From Streptomyces albipurpureus (GTDB lineage Bacteria; Actinomycetota; Actinomycetes; Streptomycetales; Streptomycetaceae), in assembly GCF_023701525.1 (NCBI RefSeq), contig NZ_JAMQAW010000001.1, positions 222,862 to 286,861 of the forward strand: a stretch of 64,000 nucleotides of DNA. Reading direction: 5' to 3'. Positions within the stretch are counted from its first letter, which is position 1, and each line of letters starts with the position of its first letter. The notes beneath the pieces were generated by a model. That model saw nothing but the letters and a program-made list of their open reading frames with translations. It searched no databases and was not told the origin of the DNA. Both the position numbers and the translations under genes were made by a program. Shown piece by piece: positions 26,845-35,636 of the stretch.

Positions 26845-28062
26845 TCAGACGACGGTGATCTGGTGGCGCACTACCGCGTCGAAGAGATAGCCCTGGGTGT
26901 TGTGGACGGTGCGCTCGGGTTGGCTGTTTCCAGCGAGGTCGGTGGTGCGGGCTCTCAGCTCGGCCGTGCCGGCGCTTCGTGGACGCCAGGGCAATGACCA
27001 GCGCACCCAGCCATGGCGGCGCGGGGTGTCGTGCAGTCGCGCCCTTCGCCAGTGCGTTCCCCCGTCGGTGCTGACCTCGACCGTGCGCACCGGGGCGGCC
27101 GCCGACCAGGCCCGGCCGGTGAGTCGATGGGTCCTGCCCGCCTCCAGCAGTGCGCCGTTGGGGAGCTCGAAGGCGCTCTTGATGGTCTGCCTGGTGAGGG
27201 GCGCGCTGCCGGCGGGGGGATGAGCCGCCCCGAAGAGTCGGTAGAACTGGGTGTTCCATGGAGACTCCAGAGGAGTGTCACTGACCTCGATGTCGCCCAG
27301 CCACTTGATGGAGGCGATGCCGATCCACGACGGCACGATCACCCGAACCGGGAAGCCGTGGTCGTACGGGAGGGGCTCGCCGTTCATCTCGTACGCCAGG
27401 ATCACATCGTCGAGGGCCTTGGCGACGGGCAGTGGGCGACGGACCCGGCCGAGGTTGTTGCCACCGCTGATGAACTCGTCGTCCAAGCCGCGCGGCATCA
27501 CATCGACGGCGGACGAGGCGATCCCGGCGCGATGCAGGACATCGCGCAGTCGTACCCCACGCCAGCGGGCGGCGCCGATTGCCCCCAGGGTCCAGGAGGT
27601 ACCGCTGACGGCTTCGCCCTGCTGGGTGGTGAAGAAGCTCCGCCCATTGCCCGCGCACTCCACCACGGCGGTACGGGTGACGGAGGGAAGGGATCTGAGC
27701 TGCCCGTAGCTGAAGTCCACTGGCCCGCGACCGCGCAGTCCACTGCCCCAGACGCTCAGGCGCCAATCGCTTTCGGTGAGACGCGGTGTGGAGGTGTGGT
27801 TGCGGACGAAGAACCGCTCGGCGGGAGTGAGCTGACCGGTTTCGCGCAGGGCCTCGAAACGGGTCTCGGCGTTGGTACCGCGGATGGTGAAGACCTCGGA
27901 GGGAAGGGGTTTGACAATGCCCGGCGCGATGGCGAGCTGGGGGTGTGGCGCCGTGGGGGAAGCGGCCCGGGCAGGTAAAACGGGCGTGAGACCGGCGGTG
28001 AGGGGAGCGACGGCCAGCAGTTTCAGCAGATCACGGCGGTGGGTGGCGGACATGGGCAGCAC
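26845..28062 (-). CDS. Tat-exported sulfite-oxidase-type molybdoenzyme
   Basis: A 405-residue molybdopterin-dependent oxidoreductase. The start at GTG 28062 is set by GAGGAGG at 28068-28074, 5 bases upstream. The N-terminus has a twin-arginine-type export signal (HRRDLLKLLAVAPLTAGL ending ARA), so it should act outside the membrane. The Mo-binding domain shows TAVVECAGNGRSFF with the cysteine that ligates molybdenum, and DHGFPVRVIVPSWIGIASIKWL. The C-terminal Mo-co dimerisation domain starts near residue 300. The signal-peptide leucine codon at 27976-27978 is TTA. It has no heme domain, so it needs a separate electron acceptor that is not seen here. Confidence 0.88.
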   Translation of the reverse strand: MLPMSATHRRDLLKLLAVAPLTAGLTPVLPARAASPTAPHPQLAIAPGIVKPLPSEVFTIRGTNAETRFEALRETGQLTPAERFFVRNHTSTPRLTESDWRLSVWGSGLRGRGPVDFSYGQLRSLPSVTRTAVVECAGNGRSFFTTQQGEAVSGTSWTLGAIGAARWRGVRLRDVLHRAGIASSAVDVMPRGLDDEFISGGNNLGRVRRPLPVAKALDDVILAYEMNGEPLPYDHGFPVRVIVPSWIGIASIKWLGDIEVSDTPLESPWNTQFYRLFGAAHPPAGSAPLTRQTIKSAFELPNGALLEAGRTHRLTGRAWSAAAPVRTVEVSTDGGTHWRRARLHDTPRRHGWVRWSLPWRPRSAGTAELRARTTDLAGNSQPERTVHNTQGYLFDAVVRHQITVV

Positions 28063-28487
28063 GGAGGCCTCCTCGGTGGTGGGCGAGATGGAGAGGGTGG
28101 GTGGGTGCTCGGCTGCTGGTGGCTCCCCTGGGCACCTGGGTACCAGCGGAGGGTGTGCGCGAGGGTGGGGAGCCGGGGTACCCGGCCTCACCGGGTCGAC
28201 AGGTGTCGGCAGCTCTCCCCCCGGGACGGATCGGTGAGGGAGCAGACAGCTGGATCGGAGCCTCAGCGATTCACCAGGTCATACCGGTCATCAGGTCAAC
28301 AGGGACAGGACCGCGCTCGGCGCGATATCGCTGCCGGGAAGGCCCAGTTGTCCTCGGTGATGAGCATGCCGGCGATCCTAGCCCCGCTCCACCGCCATCC
28401 GACAGGCCAGGTGGGCAAGCTGACGCCGGGCGCGCCGAATGGGGGGCCGCGGGCGTGGAAGGCAGCCACACGGGGTACGCGCGATCC
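28063..28487. other. divergent intergenic region, 425 bases
   Basis: It separates the molybdoenzyme from the PAP2-kinase fusion and must hold both promoters. Long frames exist on both strands but lack family resemblance. No clear inverted repeat longer than six bases was seen. Confidence 0.4.
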
Positions 28488-29993
28488 ATGTCACCTGCGC
28501 AAGCACAGCAGAATGCAGGGCTGCGGACCACTGTCCCCAACCTGCTCAGCCACCTGGACCGACGGGTCTTTCACTCCATCGCGTCCCGGGAGTGGCCAGG
28601 GGCCGAGCCGGTGCTGCCCCGGCTGAGCCGCAGTGCCAACCACGGGCTGCTCTGGCTGGGCGCGGCCGCCGGGATCGCCGCGTTGGGAAGCGGAGCCCGC
28701 TCGCGGCGCGCCGCGATGCGCGGAGTGGCGTCGCTCGCCCTCGCGTCCGCCGCCATCAACACCATCGGCAAGCGGTCCGTGCGCAGGGCCAGGCCGGTGC
28801 TTGACGGGGTGCCGGTGATACGGCAGCTCAAGCGGCAGCCCTTCACCACGTCGTTCCCCTCCGGTCATGCCGCGTCTGCTGCGGCGTTCGCCACCGGGGT
28901 GGCCCTGGAGTCAAAGGGCTGGGGTGCGGTGGTCGCTCCGGTTGCCGCGTCGGTGGCGTTCTCTCGTGTCTACACGGGCGTCCACTACCCCAGCGATGTG
29001 CTGGTGGGTGCGGCGCTGGGAGTAGGTGCGGCCTTCGCGGTACGGGGCCTGGTGCCCACCAGGTCACAGCTGCCGTCGCCGGGCAGGCCCCAGACGAGTG
29101 CGCCAGCGCTGCCTGACGGCGATGGGCTGGTGATGGTGGTGAACCGCCACTCGGGTTCGGCCGATTCAGCGGCTCTGATCGAGGAGGCGCTACCGCGCGC
29201 GGAGATCGTGGAGTGCGGCCCCGGGGAGCTCGGGGCGGCCCTGGACAAGGCAGCCCGAAACTGCCGGGCACTCGGTGTGTTCGGTGGGGACGGCACCATC
29301 AACCGGGCCGCGGTCTCAGCCATAGAGCAGGGGGTGCCGCTCGCGGTGTTCCCGGGTGGCACCTTCAACCACTTCGCCTATGACCTCGGCATTGAGTCAG
29401 CCGATGACACCTGTCGCGCACTGACCAGCGGGGACGCGGTGAAGGTGGATCTGGGGCGGTTCACTCCTGGCCCCGACGAGTCAGAGGGCCGGCCGGGCTA
29501 CTTCCTCAACACGTTCAGTCTGGGCGTCTACCCGGAGTTGGTGAACATCCGGGAGCACTGGTCGCCGAGGATCGGCGGTTGGCCCGCGGGCGTGGTCGCG
29601 GCGGCAAGGGTCCTGCGCCATGGGCGCCCGCTGGAGGCAGTGGTGCAGGGCAGGCGCAGGCCGATGTGGCTGCTCTTCGCCGGGAACGGTGTCTACCAGC
29701 GGGTGGGTCCGACGCCGGGCCACCGCCAGAACCTCGCGGATGGCCTGCTGGATGTCCGGGTGGTGCACGGTGGGCGTTGGCCGGGACTGCGACTGCTGGC
29801 CGCCGCACTCGCCGGGCCGTTCAGCCGGTCGCCGGTGCACGCGGCGGAGCAGTTGCACCAGCTGCGGATCTCCGGCATCGAGCCCGGCACTCCGCTGGCC
29901 TACGACGGTGAAGTGGCGGTGGCGCCAGCCGAGTTCACCGTGGACAAGGCGGTCGGCGCACTCACGGTCTACCGACCGCAGGCACTCCTCTAG
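28488..29993 (+). CDS. PAP2 phosphatase fused to diacylglycerol-kinase-type lipid kinase
   Basis: A 501-residue fusion. Residues 1-190 are a PAP2 lipid phosphatase with all three signature motifs: KRSVRRARP (95-103), PSGH (124-127) and SRVYTGVHYPSD (159-170). Residues 210-500 are a diacylglycerol kinase catalytic domain of the DagK/YegS type, with VNRHSGS, FGGDGTINR (266-270 GGDGT) and FPGGTFNHFAYDL. The two halves could run opposite reactions on lipids, removing and adding phosphate. I start at ATG 28488; the frame is open to 28101 but upstream translation has no similarity. Few membrane helices are visible in the PAP2 half. The gene stands alone. Confidence 0.85.
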   Translation: MSPAQAQQNAGLRTTVPNLLSHLDRRVFHSIASREWPGAEPVLPRLSRSANHGLLWLGAAAGIAALGSGARSRRAAMRGVASLALASAAINTIGKRSVRRARPVLDGVPVIRQLKRQPFTTSFPSGHAASAAAFATGVALESKGWGAVVAPVAASVAFSRVYTGVHYPSDVLVGAALGVGAAFAVRGLVPTRSQLPSPGRPQTSAPALPDGDGLVMVVNRHSGSADSAALIEEALPRAEIVECGPGELGAALDKAARNCRALGVFGGDGTINRAAVSAIEQGVPLAVFPGGTFNHFAYDLGIESADDTCRALTSGDAVKVDLGRFTPGPDESEGRPGYFLNTFSLGVYPELVNIREHWSPRIGGWPAGVVAAARVLRHGRPLEAVVQGRRRPMWLLFAGNGVYQRVGPTPGHRQNLADGLLDVRVVHGGRWPGLRLLAAALAGPFSRSPVHAAEQLHQLRISGIEPGTPLAYDGEVAVAPAEFTVDKAVGALTVYRPQALL

Positions 29994-29995
29994 TC

Positions 29996-30026
29996 GTCTC
30001 ACTATGCAAGATACGAGTCTCACTAT
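29996..30026 (+). repeat. GTCTCACTAT direct repeat, 21-bp period
   Basis: GTCTCACTAT occurs at 29996-30005 and 30017-30026. The start-to-start distance of 21 bases is two helix turns, so a dimeric regulator could bind both on one face. It lies 51-81 bases before the methyltransferase start codon, at the expected promoter position. Confidence 0.5.
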
Positions 30027-30076
30027 TCGATGAGCGGGCGTACTGTGAAGGCCTCGCCATTCGAAGGAGACCTGCC

Positions 30077-30886
30077 ATGCCCCAGGAATCTGCCGTCTAC
30101 ACCCATGGCCACCATGAGTCCGTGCTTCGCTCACACACCTGGCGTACCGCCGCGAACTCGGCCGCCTACCTCGTGGGTGAACTGACCCAGGACATGCGGA
30201 TTCTGGACATCGGCTGCGGCCCGGGCACCATCACCGCGGACCTGGCGGCGCTGGTGCCGCAGGGCCATGTCACGGGTGTGGACATCTCAGCGGAAATCGT
30301 CGACCAGGCACGGGAGTTCGCCAAGCGGCGTGAGCTCACCCAGGTGGACTTCGCCGTGGCGGACATCAACGGCCTGGACTTCCCGGACGACTCCTTCGAC
30401 GTCGTCCACGCCCATCAGGTGCTCCAGCACGTGGGCGATCCCATCGGCGCGCTGCGCGAGATGCGGCGGGTGTGCCGCCCCGGGGGGATCGTCGCCGTGC
30501 GCGACAGTGACTACGGCGCCTTCACCTGGTTCCCCCACATTCCGGTGTTGGACGAGTGGCAGGCGCTCTACCAGCGGGTCGCCCGGGCCAACGGCGGCGA
30601 GCCGGACGCGGGTCGACGACTGCTGTCCTGGGCCCAGAGCGCGGGATTCACCGAGATCAGCCCCTCGGCGTCGGTCTGGTGTTTCGCCACACCGGATGAG
30701 CGCGCCTGGTGGAGCGGACTATGGGCGGACCGTACGACGGCGTCGGTGTACGCGGACCTGGCGGTGGACGGCGGCCATACGGCGGTAGGCCATCTGGCCG
30801 CCATCGCGGACGGCTGGCGGGAGTGGGGCACCCGGGACGACGCATGGTTCGTGGTGCCGCACGGCGAAGTGCTCTGCCGCGCCTGA
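30077..30886 (+). CDS. class I SAM-dependent methyltransferase
   Basis: A 269-residue methyltransferase of the UbiE/Coq5-like class. The SAM-binding motif I LDIGCGPG is at residues 44-51, motif II VDIS follows, and VCRPGGIVAVRD is the post-motif. The start at ATG 30077 has AAGGAGA 9 bases upstream. The substrate is unknown. The direct repeat at 29996-30026 probably marks its promoter. Confidence 0.9.
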   Translation: MPQESAVYTHGHHESVLRSHTWRTAANSAAYLVGELTQDMRILDIGCGPGTITADLAALVPQGHVTGVDISAEIVDQAREFAKRRELTQVDFAVADINGLDFPDDSFDVVHAHQVLQHVGDPIGALREMRRVCRPGGIVAVRDSDYGAFTWFPHIPVLDEWQALYQRVARANGGEPDAGRRLLSWAQSAGFTEISPSASVWCFATPDERAWWSGLWADRTTASVYADLAVDGGHTAVGHLAAIADGWREWGTRDDAWFVVPHGEVLCRA

Positions 30887-31152
30887 TCGCACCGCGCGGA
30901 GAGCACAACACCTCACAACGGGTGTGCGCGCACCGCGGCGCACAGGCGCGAGGGGTCACCCACAGGGCTGCTCGTAACGCCTCGGACGGCTGCGAGGGAG
31001 TCATCCAACGCCCGCCCCGTTGGTTCCGATGGCCTCCGAGAGGCCTCTGGAGGGCTGGAGTTGAGCCACCGTTCTGGCAGGGAATCGCCGTAATCATCAC
31101 CAACTGCCAGCAAGTGACCCCCTCACCGGCCGCCGCGAACTAGGCTCCCCTC

Positions 31153-31506
31153 ATGGAGATCCTCGGAACGACCTTGCGCGTCTGCGTCGACGACCTGGAG
31201 GCCGCAGCAGCCTTCTACCAACGACTCACCGGGACCACCCCACTGCGGTTCGAGCGCGGTGGGGTGTCGGTCGCCGCGGTCGGGTGTTTTCTGCTGATGA
31301 GCGGACCGGAGTCGGAGTTGGAAGTCCTGCGCAAGGTGACGGCGACCATCGCCGTCAGGGATGTCGACGAGGCCTACGCCTCGCTGTGCGAAGTGGGCGC
31401 CAAGGTCGTCGCCGGACCGGTTCCCACACCGGTGGGCCGCAATCTCATCGCCGTACACCCCGATGGTTCGGTGTTCGAGTACGCCGACCGCAAGGCCTCG
31501 GTGTAG
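31153..31506 (+). CDS. VOC-family (glyoxalase-like) protein
   Basis: A 117-residue single VOC domain. It shows the two beta-alpha-beta-beta-beta halves: TTLRVCVDDLEAAAAFYQRLTG and TATIAVRDVDEAYASLCEVGAKVV, ending in the metal-site region AVHPDGSVFEYAD. The second-half glutamate of the metal site is present in FEYAD, while the first-half ligands are not obvious. Members are dioxygenases, isomerases or antibiotic-binding proteins; which applies here cannot be told. Confidence 0.82.
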   Translation: MEILGTTLRVCVDDLEAAAAFYQRLTGTTPLRFERGGVSVAAVGCFLLMSGPESELEVLRKVTATIAVRDVDEAYASLCEVGAKVVAGPVPTPVGRNLIAVHPDGSVFEYADRKASV

Positions 31507-31641
31507 GCCCTACGCGGACGCCAACGCCGACCGCGACGACAACGGCGGCCGTCCGGGTCTTCGCAGCAGAGGATCAACCGGGCGGTCAGCTAGGACAGTT
31601 ACCTCGTCTCAGCGCCCCATCGACGACCTCTGCCACGAGGC

Positions 31642-32238
31642 ATGACGGGGACAGCCATCCGCGATGCGCGCGAGCAGCTGTTCGAGGCTGCCGAGCGCGT
31701 TCTGCTCCGGGCCGGACCGAGCGCGCTGACCAGCAGGGCGGTCACCACGGAAGCGGGCTGCGCCAAGGGGGTGCTGCACCGTCACTTCGCCGACTTCGAC
31801 GCCTTCCTCGCGGAGCTCGTACTGAACCGCGTCGCCCGCATCGACGGCCAGGGCGCCGCCCTGCGCGACCTGGCAGGCAGCGGGACCGTCGCCGGCAATG
31901 TCACCGCTACGTCGACGTCCCTGTTCGGGTCGGTCGCCGTGGCGATCGTCGGCCTCGTCACCTCCCGGGATGAGCTGCGCGCCCGACTGCGCGCGGCGCG
32001 GCCGACGGGCGTGCCGGTCCTGACGGAGGCCGCTGCCATGATCGCCTCCTATCTCACCGCCGAACAGGAGCGGGGCCGCGTCCCGGTGGAGGCCGATGTC
32101 GACACACTCGCTCCGGCACTGATCGGGGCGGTGCGTATGCAGTTCGCCGACCGCAACAGCACCCCGCCGAAGACCGAGGCGGTCCACCGGGTCGTCACCA
32201 CGGTCCTCGCCGGTCTCGTACGAGAACCGCGGCCCTGA
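31642..32238 (+). CDS. TetR-family transcriptional regulator
   Basis: A 198-residue TetR-type repressor. The DNA-binding domain spans residues 5-55, with LTSRAVTTEAGCAKGVLHRHFADFDAFLAELV as helix-turn-helix. The C-terminal ligand domain starts near residue 70 and is poorly conserved. It follows the VOC gene by 135 bases in the same direction, so the two may be related in function. The palindrome GGACCGCGGTCC at 32274-32285 lies just after its stop and may be an operator or terminator element. Confidence 0.82.
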   Translation: MTGTAIRDAREQLFEAAERVLLRAGPSALTSRAVTTEAGCAKGVLHRHFADFDAFLAELVLNRVARIDGQGAALRDLAGSGTVAGNVTATSTSLFGSVAVAIVGLVTSRDELRARLRAARPTGVPVLTEAAAMIASYLTAEQERGRVPVEADVDTLAPALIGAVRMQFADRNSTPPKTEAVHRVVTTVLAGLVREPRP

Positions 32239-32435
32239 ACGGGCCCAACCGGCCCCGTCCAAGGCGTGCGTACGGACCGCGGTCCAGCGCATGGCTCAGG
32301 CAGACGCCTGACGATCCCGACCACGGGTGGGTTCGCGACCTCGATCAGCGTCAGTCGCGTCGCGCCCGATCGGCCTGCGCCGCCCTTCCGACTGCACGGC
32401 TTGCCCGGTCCTCCCCCTGCTCACGCCCACGCGCC

Positions 32436-34406
32436 TCAGTCCGCGGGCCGCATCCGGTAGTCGTATGTCTCAGGCACCGGCTCATCCGACAGTTCGGACC
32501 ATGTCCCCGCCAGGATCTCGGCCCCCTCCTTGAGGTCGGCCACCTCGAACCCCGCGTCAAAGATCGCCCGCGCCTCGTCGCGATATCCCTCGGCCAGCAG
32601 CAGCCGGGCATGGATCAGACGGAACCGGCCGCGCTGCTGAACCGCTGGGCGCAGCCTGGCCCAGACCGTGCGGGCCTCCTCGGTGCGGCCCGTGGCCAGC
32701 AGGGCTTCGATCGCCTCCCGGCCCAGCGCGGTCGTGGCGGCCGTCCAGGTCTCCCCGCTGTCGCGGCGCTCTTGGCAGAGGTCGTCGAAGGCCTCGGCGA
32801 AACGTTCGGCGGCGCGCTCCGGATGGCCGCCTTCCTGGTCCGCCACGGCGAGGCAGCGCAGCAGCGGCCAGCGGGACGGTGCCAGTTCCAGGCCGCGTTC
32901 CCAACTGCGCACCGCTTGGGCGAGGTCGCCGGCGTGCCACTGCGCCACGCCGAGGTGGTACTCGGTGAGCGGGTCGGCGGGCGCGGTCTCCAGCATGTCG
33001 CGCCAGTGCTGGGCCACCAGCGATGGCCCCGGGGGAAGGACCCGGCGTGGCTCCGGAAGGACCCCGGAGGTCAGCAGCTCATGCCAGGGAGCCTGTTCGT
33101 CTCCGAGCGTCGCCTCGCCGAAGGGGGTGCCGGGCAGTTTGAAGCCGGTGCGCAGCACCTCCAGGGCGCCCCACCCCGATCCGGCGGCGAGCGAGCTGAC
33201 CGGCTCGGTGTCCGCATGGGGCAGCCACGCCCGGTACGCGGCGTCCACGGCCTCCCGGGACAGCGCCGCGCTCAGCCGTGACTCGACCTCGGTCCTGGCT
33301 CCGGCCCAGTCCTCGCCGTGTACCGCGGCGGGATCGGCGCTGAGCGGTCCATATGCCTCCAGCCAGCTGACGTCGCTCTCGCCTTCGAGACGTACGTGCT
33401 CCAGCTGGGTACGGGCGAGTCCCGCTTGGATCTCGGCGTATCCGGGTGTGTCCGGGTCGGTCAGCCAACGCTGCCAGCGCCGTCCGGCGCCGCCGGCCCC
33501 CCACAGGAAGAGTTTGCGGCCGCGCAGCGTGTCGGTCGACGTCAGGACGAGTCCATGGCCTTCCCCGTCGAGCGCGGCGATCCATTTGCGGGCGCCGCTG
33601 GGAACTTCATAGAAGTAGTCCGCCGGGTGGTCGCTACGCAGTGGATAGGTGCGGTCCACACCCTGCTGTTCGGGTACCGGCACTCGTTCGAGGTTACGGG
33701 CGTAGTCACAGTGCCAGGCCTCATCGGCGGGGGCGAGAACGCGGGTGTCGGGGCGCTCCTCGACGGCCGTACTGCTCCACCAGTAGACGGGTGCGGGCCG
33801 CTCATGGGGATTGCGGACGCGGATGCCGGCGTAGAGGAAGGCGGAGTCCGACGGTAGCCAGAGGTCGATCTGGAAGGGGAGGTCGCGTAGTCGTTCCCAC
33901 TCCCAGAGCCTCAGCATCTCGCCGCCGTCGGGGGCGGGGACCACGGCTGCGTGCAGCGGTGCGCAGGAGAGGGTGGAATGTCCGGTCGCGCCGATGTTCC
34001 ACTCGATGCCGCCGGAGAACCAGGCGCCGTTGAGGGCGAAGTTCGCTGGCTGGAACACCGGGTTGCGGTAGAGGAGTTCCCGTCCGGTCGCTTTGTGGTG
34101 CAGGGAGTGGATCCGGCCGCCGAACTCCGGCAGTACGGTGGCGCGCAGCTGGTCGTTCTCGATGACGATGGCGGCGAACTCAGCCGGGGTGCGCTCTCGG
34201 TCGTAGCCGTCGAGCACCCGCACCGGGAGCAAGGTGCGCAGTGGCTCATAGCGGATCTGGCGCGCCATGTCGCGCGGCAGCTCCGCCATCGCCCGCTCGC
34301 TGAGGGAGTGCTTCTCGCCGAGCGGTCGCAGTGCGGGCAGCGGATTGGCCGGGCCCACCGGGGCCGCGGGCAGGTTCAGTACGGTACGCCGCACGGTGGT
34401 GGCCAA
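32436..34406 (-). CDS. DUF5107 / tetratricopeptide protein
   Basis: A 656-residue protein of the DUF5107 type. The N-terminal 320 residues resemble the galactose-mutarotase-like fold; VLPEFGGRIHSLHHKATGRELLYRNPVFQPANFALNGAWFSGGIEWN is the family mark. From about residue 440 on, TPR-like helices follow (YHLGVAQWHAGDLAQAVRSWERGLELAPS). Such proteins often lie in sugar-use loci, yet no sugar gene is nearby. It is cytoplasmic and its function is not established. It is separated from the upstream GNAT gene by a strong hairpin, so it has its own promoter. Confidence 0.8.
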   Translation of the reverse strand: MATTVRRTVLNLPAAPVGPANPLPALRPLGEKHSLSERAMAELPRDMARQIRYEPLRTLLPVRVLDGYDRERTPAEFAAIVIENDQLRATVLPEFGGRIHSLHHKATGRELLYRNPVFQPANFALNGAWFSGGIEWNIGATGHSTLSCAPLHAAVVPAPDGGEMLRLWEWERLRDLPFQIDLWLPSDSAFLYAGIRVRNPHERPAPVYWWSSTAVEERPDTRVLAPADEAWHCDYARNLERVPVPEQQGVDRTYPLRSDHPADYFYEVPSGARKWIAALDGEGHGLVLTSTDTLRGRKLFLWGAGGAGRRWQRWLTDPDTPGYAEIQAGLARTQLEHVRLEGESDVSWLEAYGPLSADPAAVHGEDWAGARTEVESRLSAALSREAVDAAYRAWLPHADTEPVSSLAAGSGWGALEVLRTGFKLPGTPFGEATLGDEQAPWHELLTSGVLPEPRRVLPPGPSLVAQHWRDMLETAPADPLTEYHLGVAQWHAGDLAQAVRSWERGLELAPSRWPLLRCLAVADQEGGHPERAAERFAEAFDDLCQERRDSGETWTAATTALGREAIEALLATGRTEEARTVWARLRPAVQQRGRFRLIHARLLLAEGYRDEARAIFDAGFEVADLKEGAEILAGTWSELSDEPVPETYDYRMRPAD

Positions 34407-34452
34407 GGCAACCTCACTTCGCTTCTCGGAGGCCGCCGACTCCAGCGGGCGG

Positions 34453-34487
34453 CGGCCCGATGACCATGGAACAGGGTCATCGGGCCG
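34453..34487. terminator. 13-bp perfect hairpin
   Basis: The arms 34453-34465 (CGGCCCGATGACC) and 34475-34487 are perfect reverse complements with a 9-base loop. It lies after the GNAT stop (34524) and before the DUF5107 start (34406) on the minus strand, so it should end the GNAT transcript. Confidence 0.65.
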
Positions 34488-34523
34488 GCGAACAGGGGTA
34501 CCGGGGGGTCAGTCTTTGGCCAA

Positions 34524-35177
34524 CTACGACTCGGCGCTCTCACGCATGGCGCTGGTGATCGCCCATCGCTCATGGTCGCGCCAGGCTCCATCAATGTGGA
34601 GGAAGTCGGGTGAATAGCCCTCCAGCCGGAAGCCCGCACCCCGGATGAGCGCCAGGGAGGCCAGATTCCCGGGCTGGACGTTGGCTTCGAGCCGATGGAG
34701 GTCGAGCGGACCGAAGGCGTAGCGCAGCACCAGGTCAAGGGCCTCGCGCAGCAGCCCGCGCCCGCTGGCGTGGGCGAAGGCACCGTAGCCGAGGGCTCCG
34801 CAGCGAAAGGAGCCTCGAACGATGTTGTTGATGTTGATGAATCCGGCGATGCGATCCGGTCCTCGCGCCGATGGGCTCGCCCGCCCAGGCTCACGCTGGC
34901 GAGCCGCGCCAGGGCCGGCCTCACTCCCGGGGGACGGTTCCCTCGCACAGACCAGCAGCCCCACTCTGGCGGGGTCGTCGATGAGGTGCCGCGCATAGGT
35001 GGCGTACGCCTCGACGGTGAGGGGCGGGAAGAGCCAGGGCCGGTGGTGACCGACGCTGGCCCGCGCGGCCGCGGTGAACTCCTCGCCGTCCTCCTGGGTG
35101 AAGGGTCGGACGCCCACTCTGGGGCCGACCGCCAGATAGTGGTGGCCAGCTGACCCGGTGGGCGGGGAGGTGGGCAT
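34524..35177 (-). CDS. GNAT acetyltransferase (RimJ/RimL-like)
   Basis: A 217-residue GNAT enzyme. The acetyl-CoA-binding region is ALGYGAFAHASGRGLLREALDLVLRYAF, and LHRLEANVQPGNLASLALIRGAGFRLEG is typical of the RimJ/RimL N-terminal acetyltransferases that modify ribosomal proteins or antibiotics. A Gly/Pro/Ser-rich insert (about residues 80-105) separates strands in the N-terminal half. The LapA-like gene ends 30 bases upstream on the same strand. Confidence 0.85.
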   Translation of the reverse strand: MPTSPPTGSAGHHYLAVGPRVGVRPFTQEDGEEFTAAARASVGHHRPWLFPPLTVEAYATYARHLIDDPARVGLLVCAREPSPGSEAGPGAARQREPGRASPSARGPDRIAGFININNIVRGSFRCGALGYGAFAHASGRGLLREALDLVLRYAFGPLDLHRLEANVQPGNLASLALIRGAGFRLEGYSPDFLHIDGAWRDHERWAITSAMRESAES

Positions 35178-35207
35178 CTCGGCAGGTTATCGGCTCTGCT
35201 GGGGCCG

Positions 35208-35450
35208 CTATCTGGGGCGTCGCCGGAAGAAGTAGCCGCCGCACAGGGCCCCGATGACGAACATGGCCAGCAGGGCGAGATAGAGCGGCATGGTGACTTC
35301 CGGGATGAGCAGTCGGATCCTGACTTCCCGGGTGTTCTCGAAGATGAAGACGATGGCCAGGATCGTGAGTACGCCGACCGCGATCCGCGCGGGCGTCAGC
35401 CGATCCCGGAAGCCGCTCTTCCGGCCTCTCGATGTTCCCTGGGCGCTCAT
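35208..35450 (-). CDS. LapA-type small membrane protein
   Basis: An 80-residue protein with two hydrophobic segments (IAVGVLTILAIVFIFENTREVRIRLLIPEVTMPLYLALLAMFVIGALCGG split by NTREVRIR) followed by a basic tail FFRRRPR. It fits the LapA/DUF1049 family, in which the two helices sit around the N-T-x-x-V loop. The ATG at 35450 gives this normal size; the frame is open to 35594 with no similarity. Confidence 0.78.
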   Translation of the reverse strand: MSAQGTSRGRKSGFRDRLTPARIAVGVLTILAIVFIFENTREVRIRLLIPEVTMPLYLALLAMFVIGALCGGYFFRRRPR

Positions 35451-35636
35451 GCCACCAGAATGGGTCGAGTCCGGCAGGGGGGTTCGGTGGAGCGGGCCGT
35501 TCGGGTGAGGAACGGTCGGGGCGGCAGAGCGCGTCGTCGGCGTGAGTGCCAAAGGTTCTGGAACCTCGAAACCCTCCCGGCTCCTGTCTGACAAGCTAGA
35601 GAGTCATTCCGTGGAAGAGCCCTGGAAGAGGAGTCG

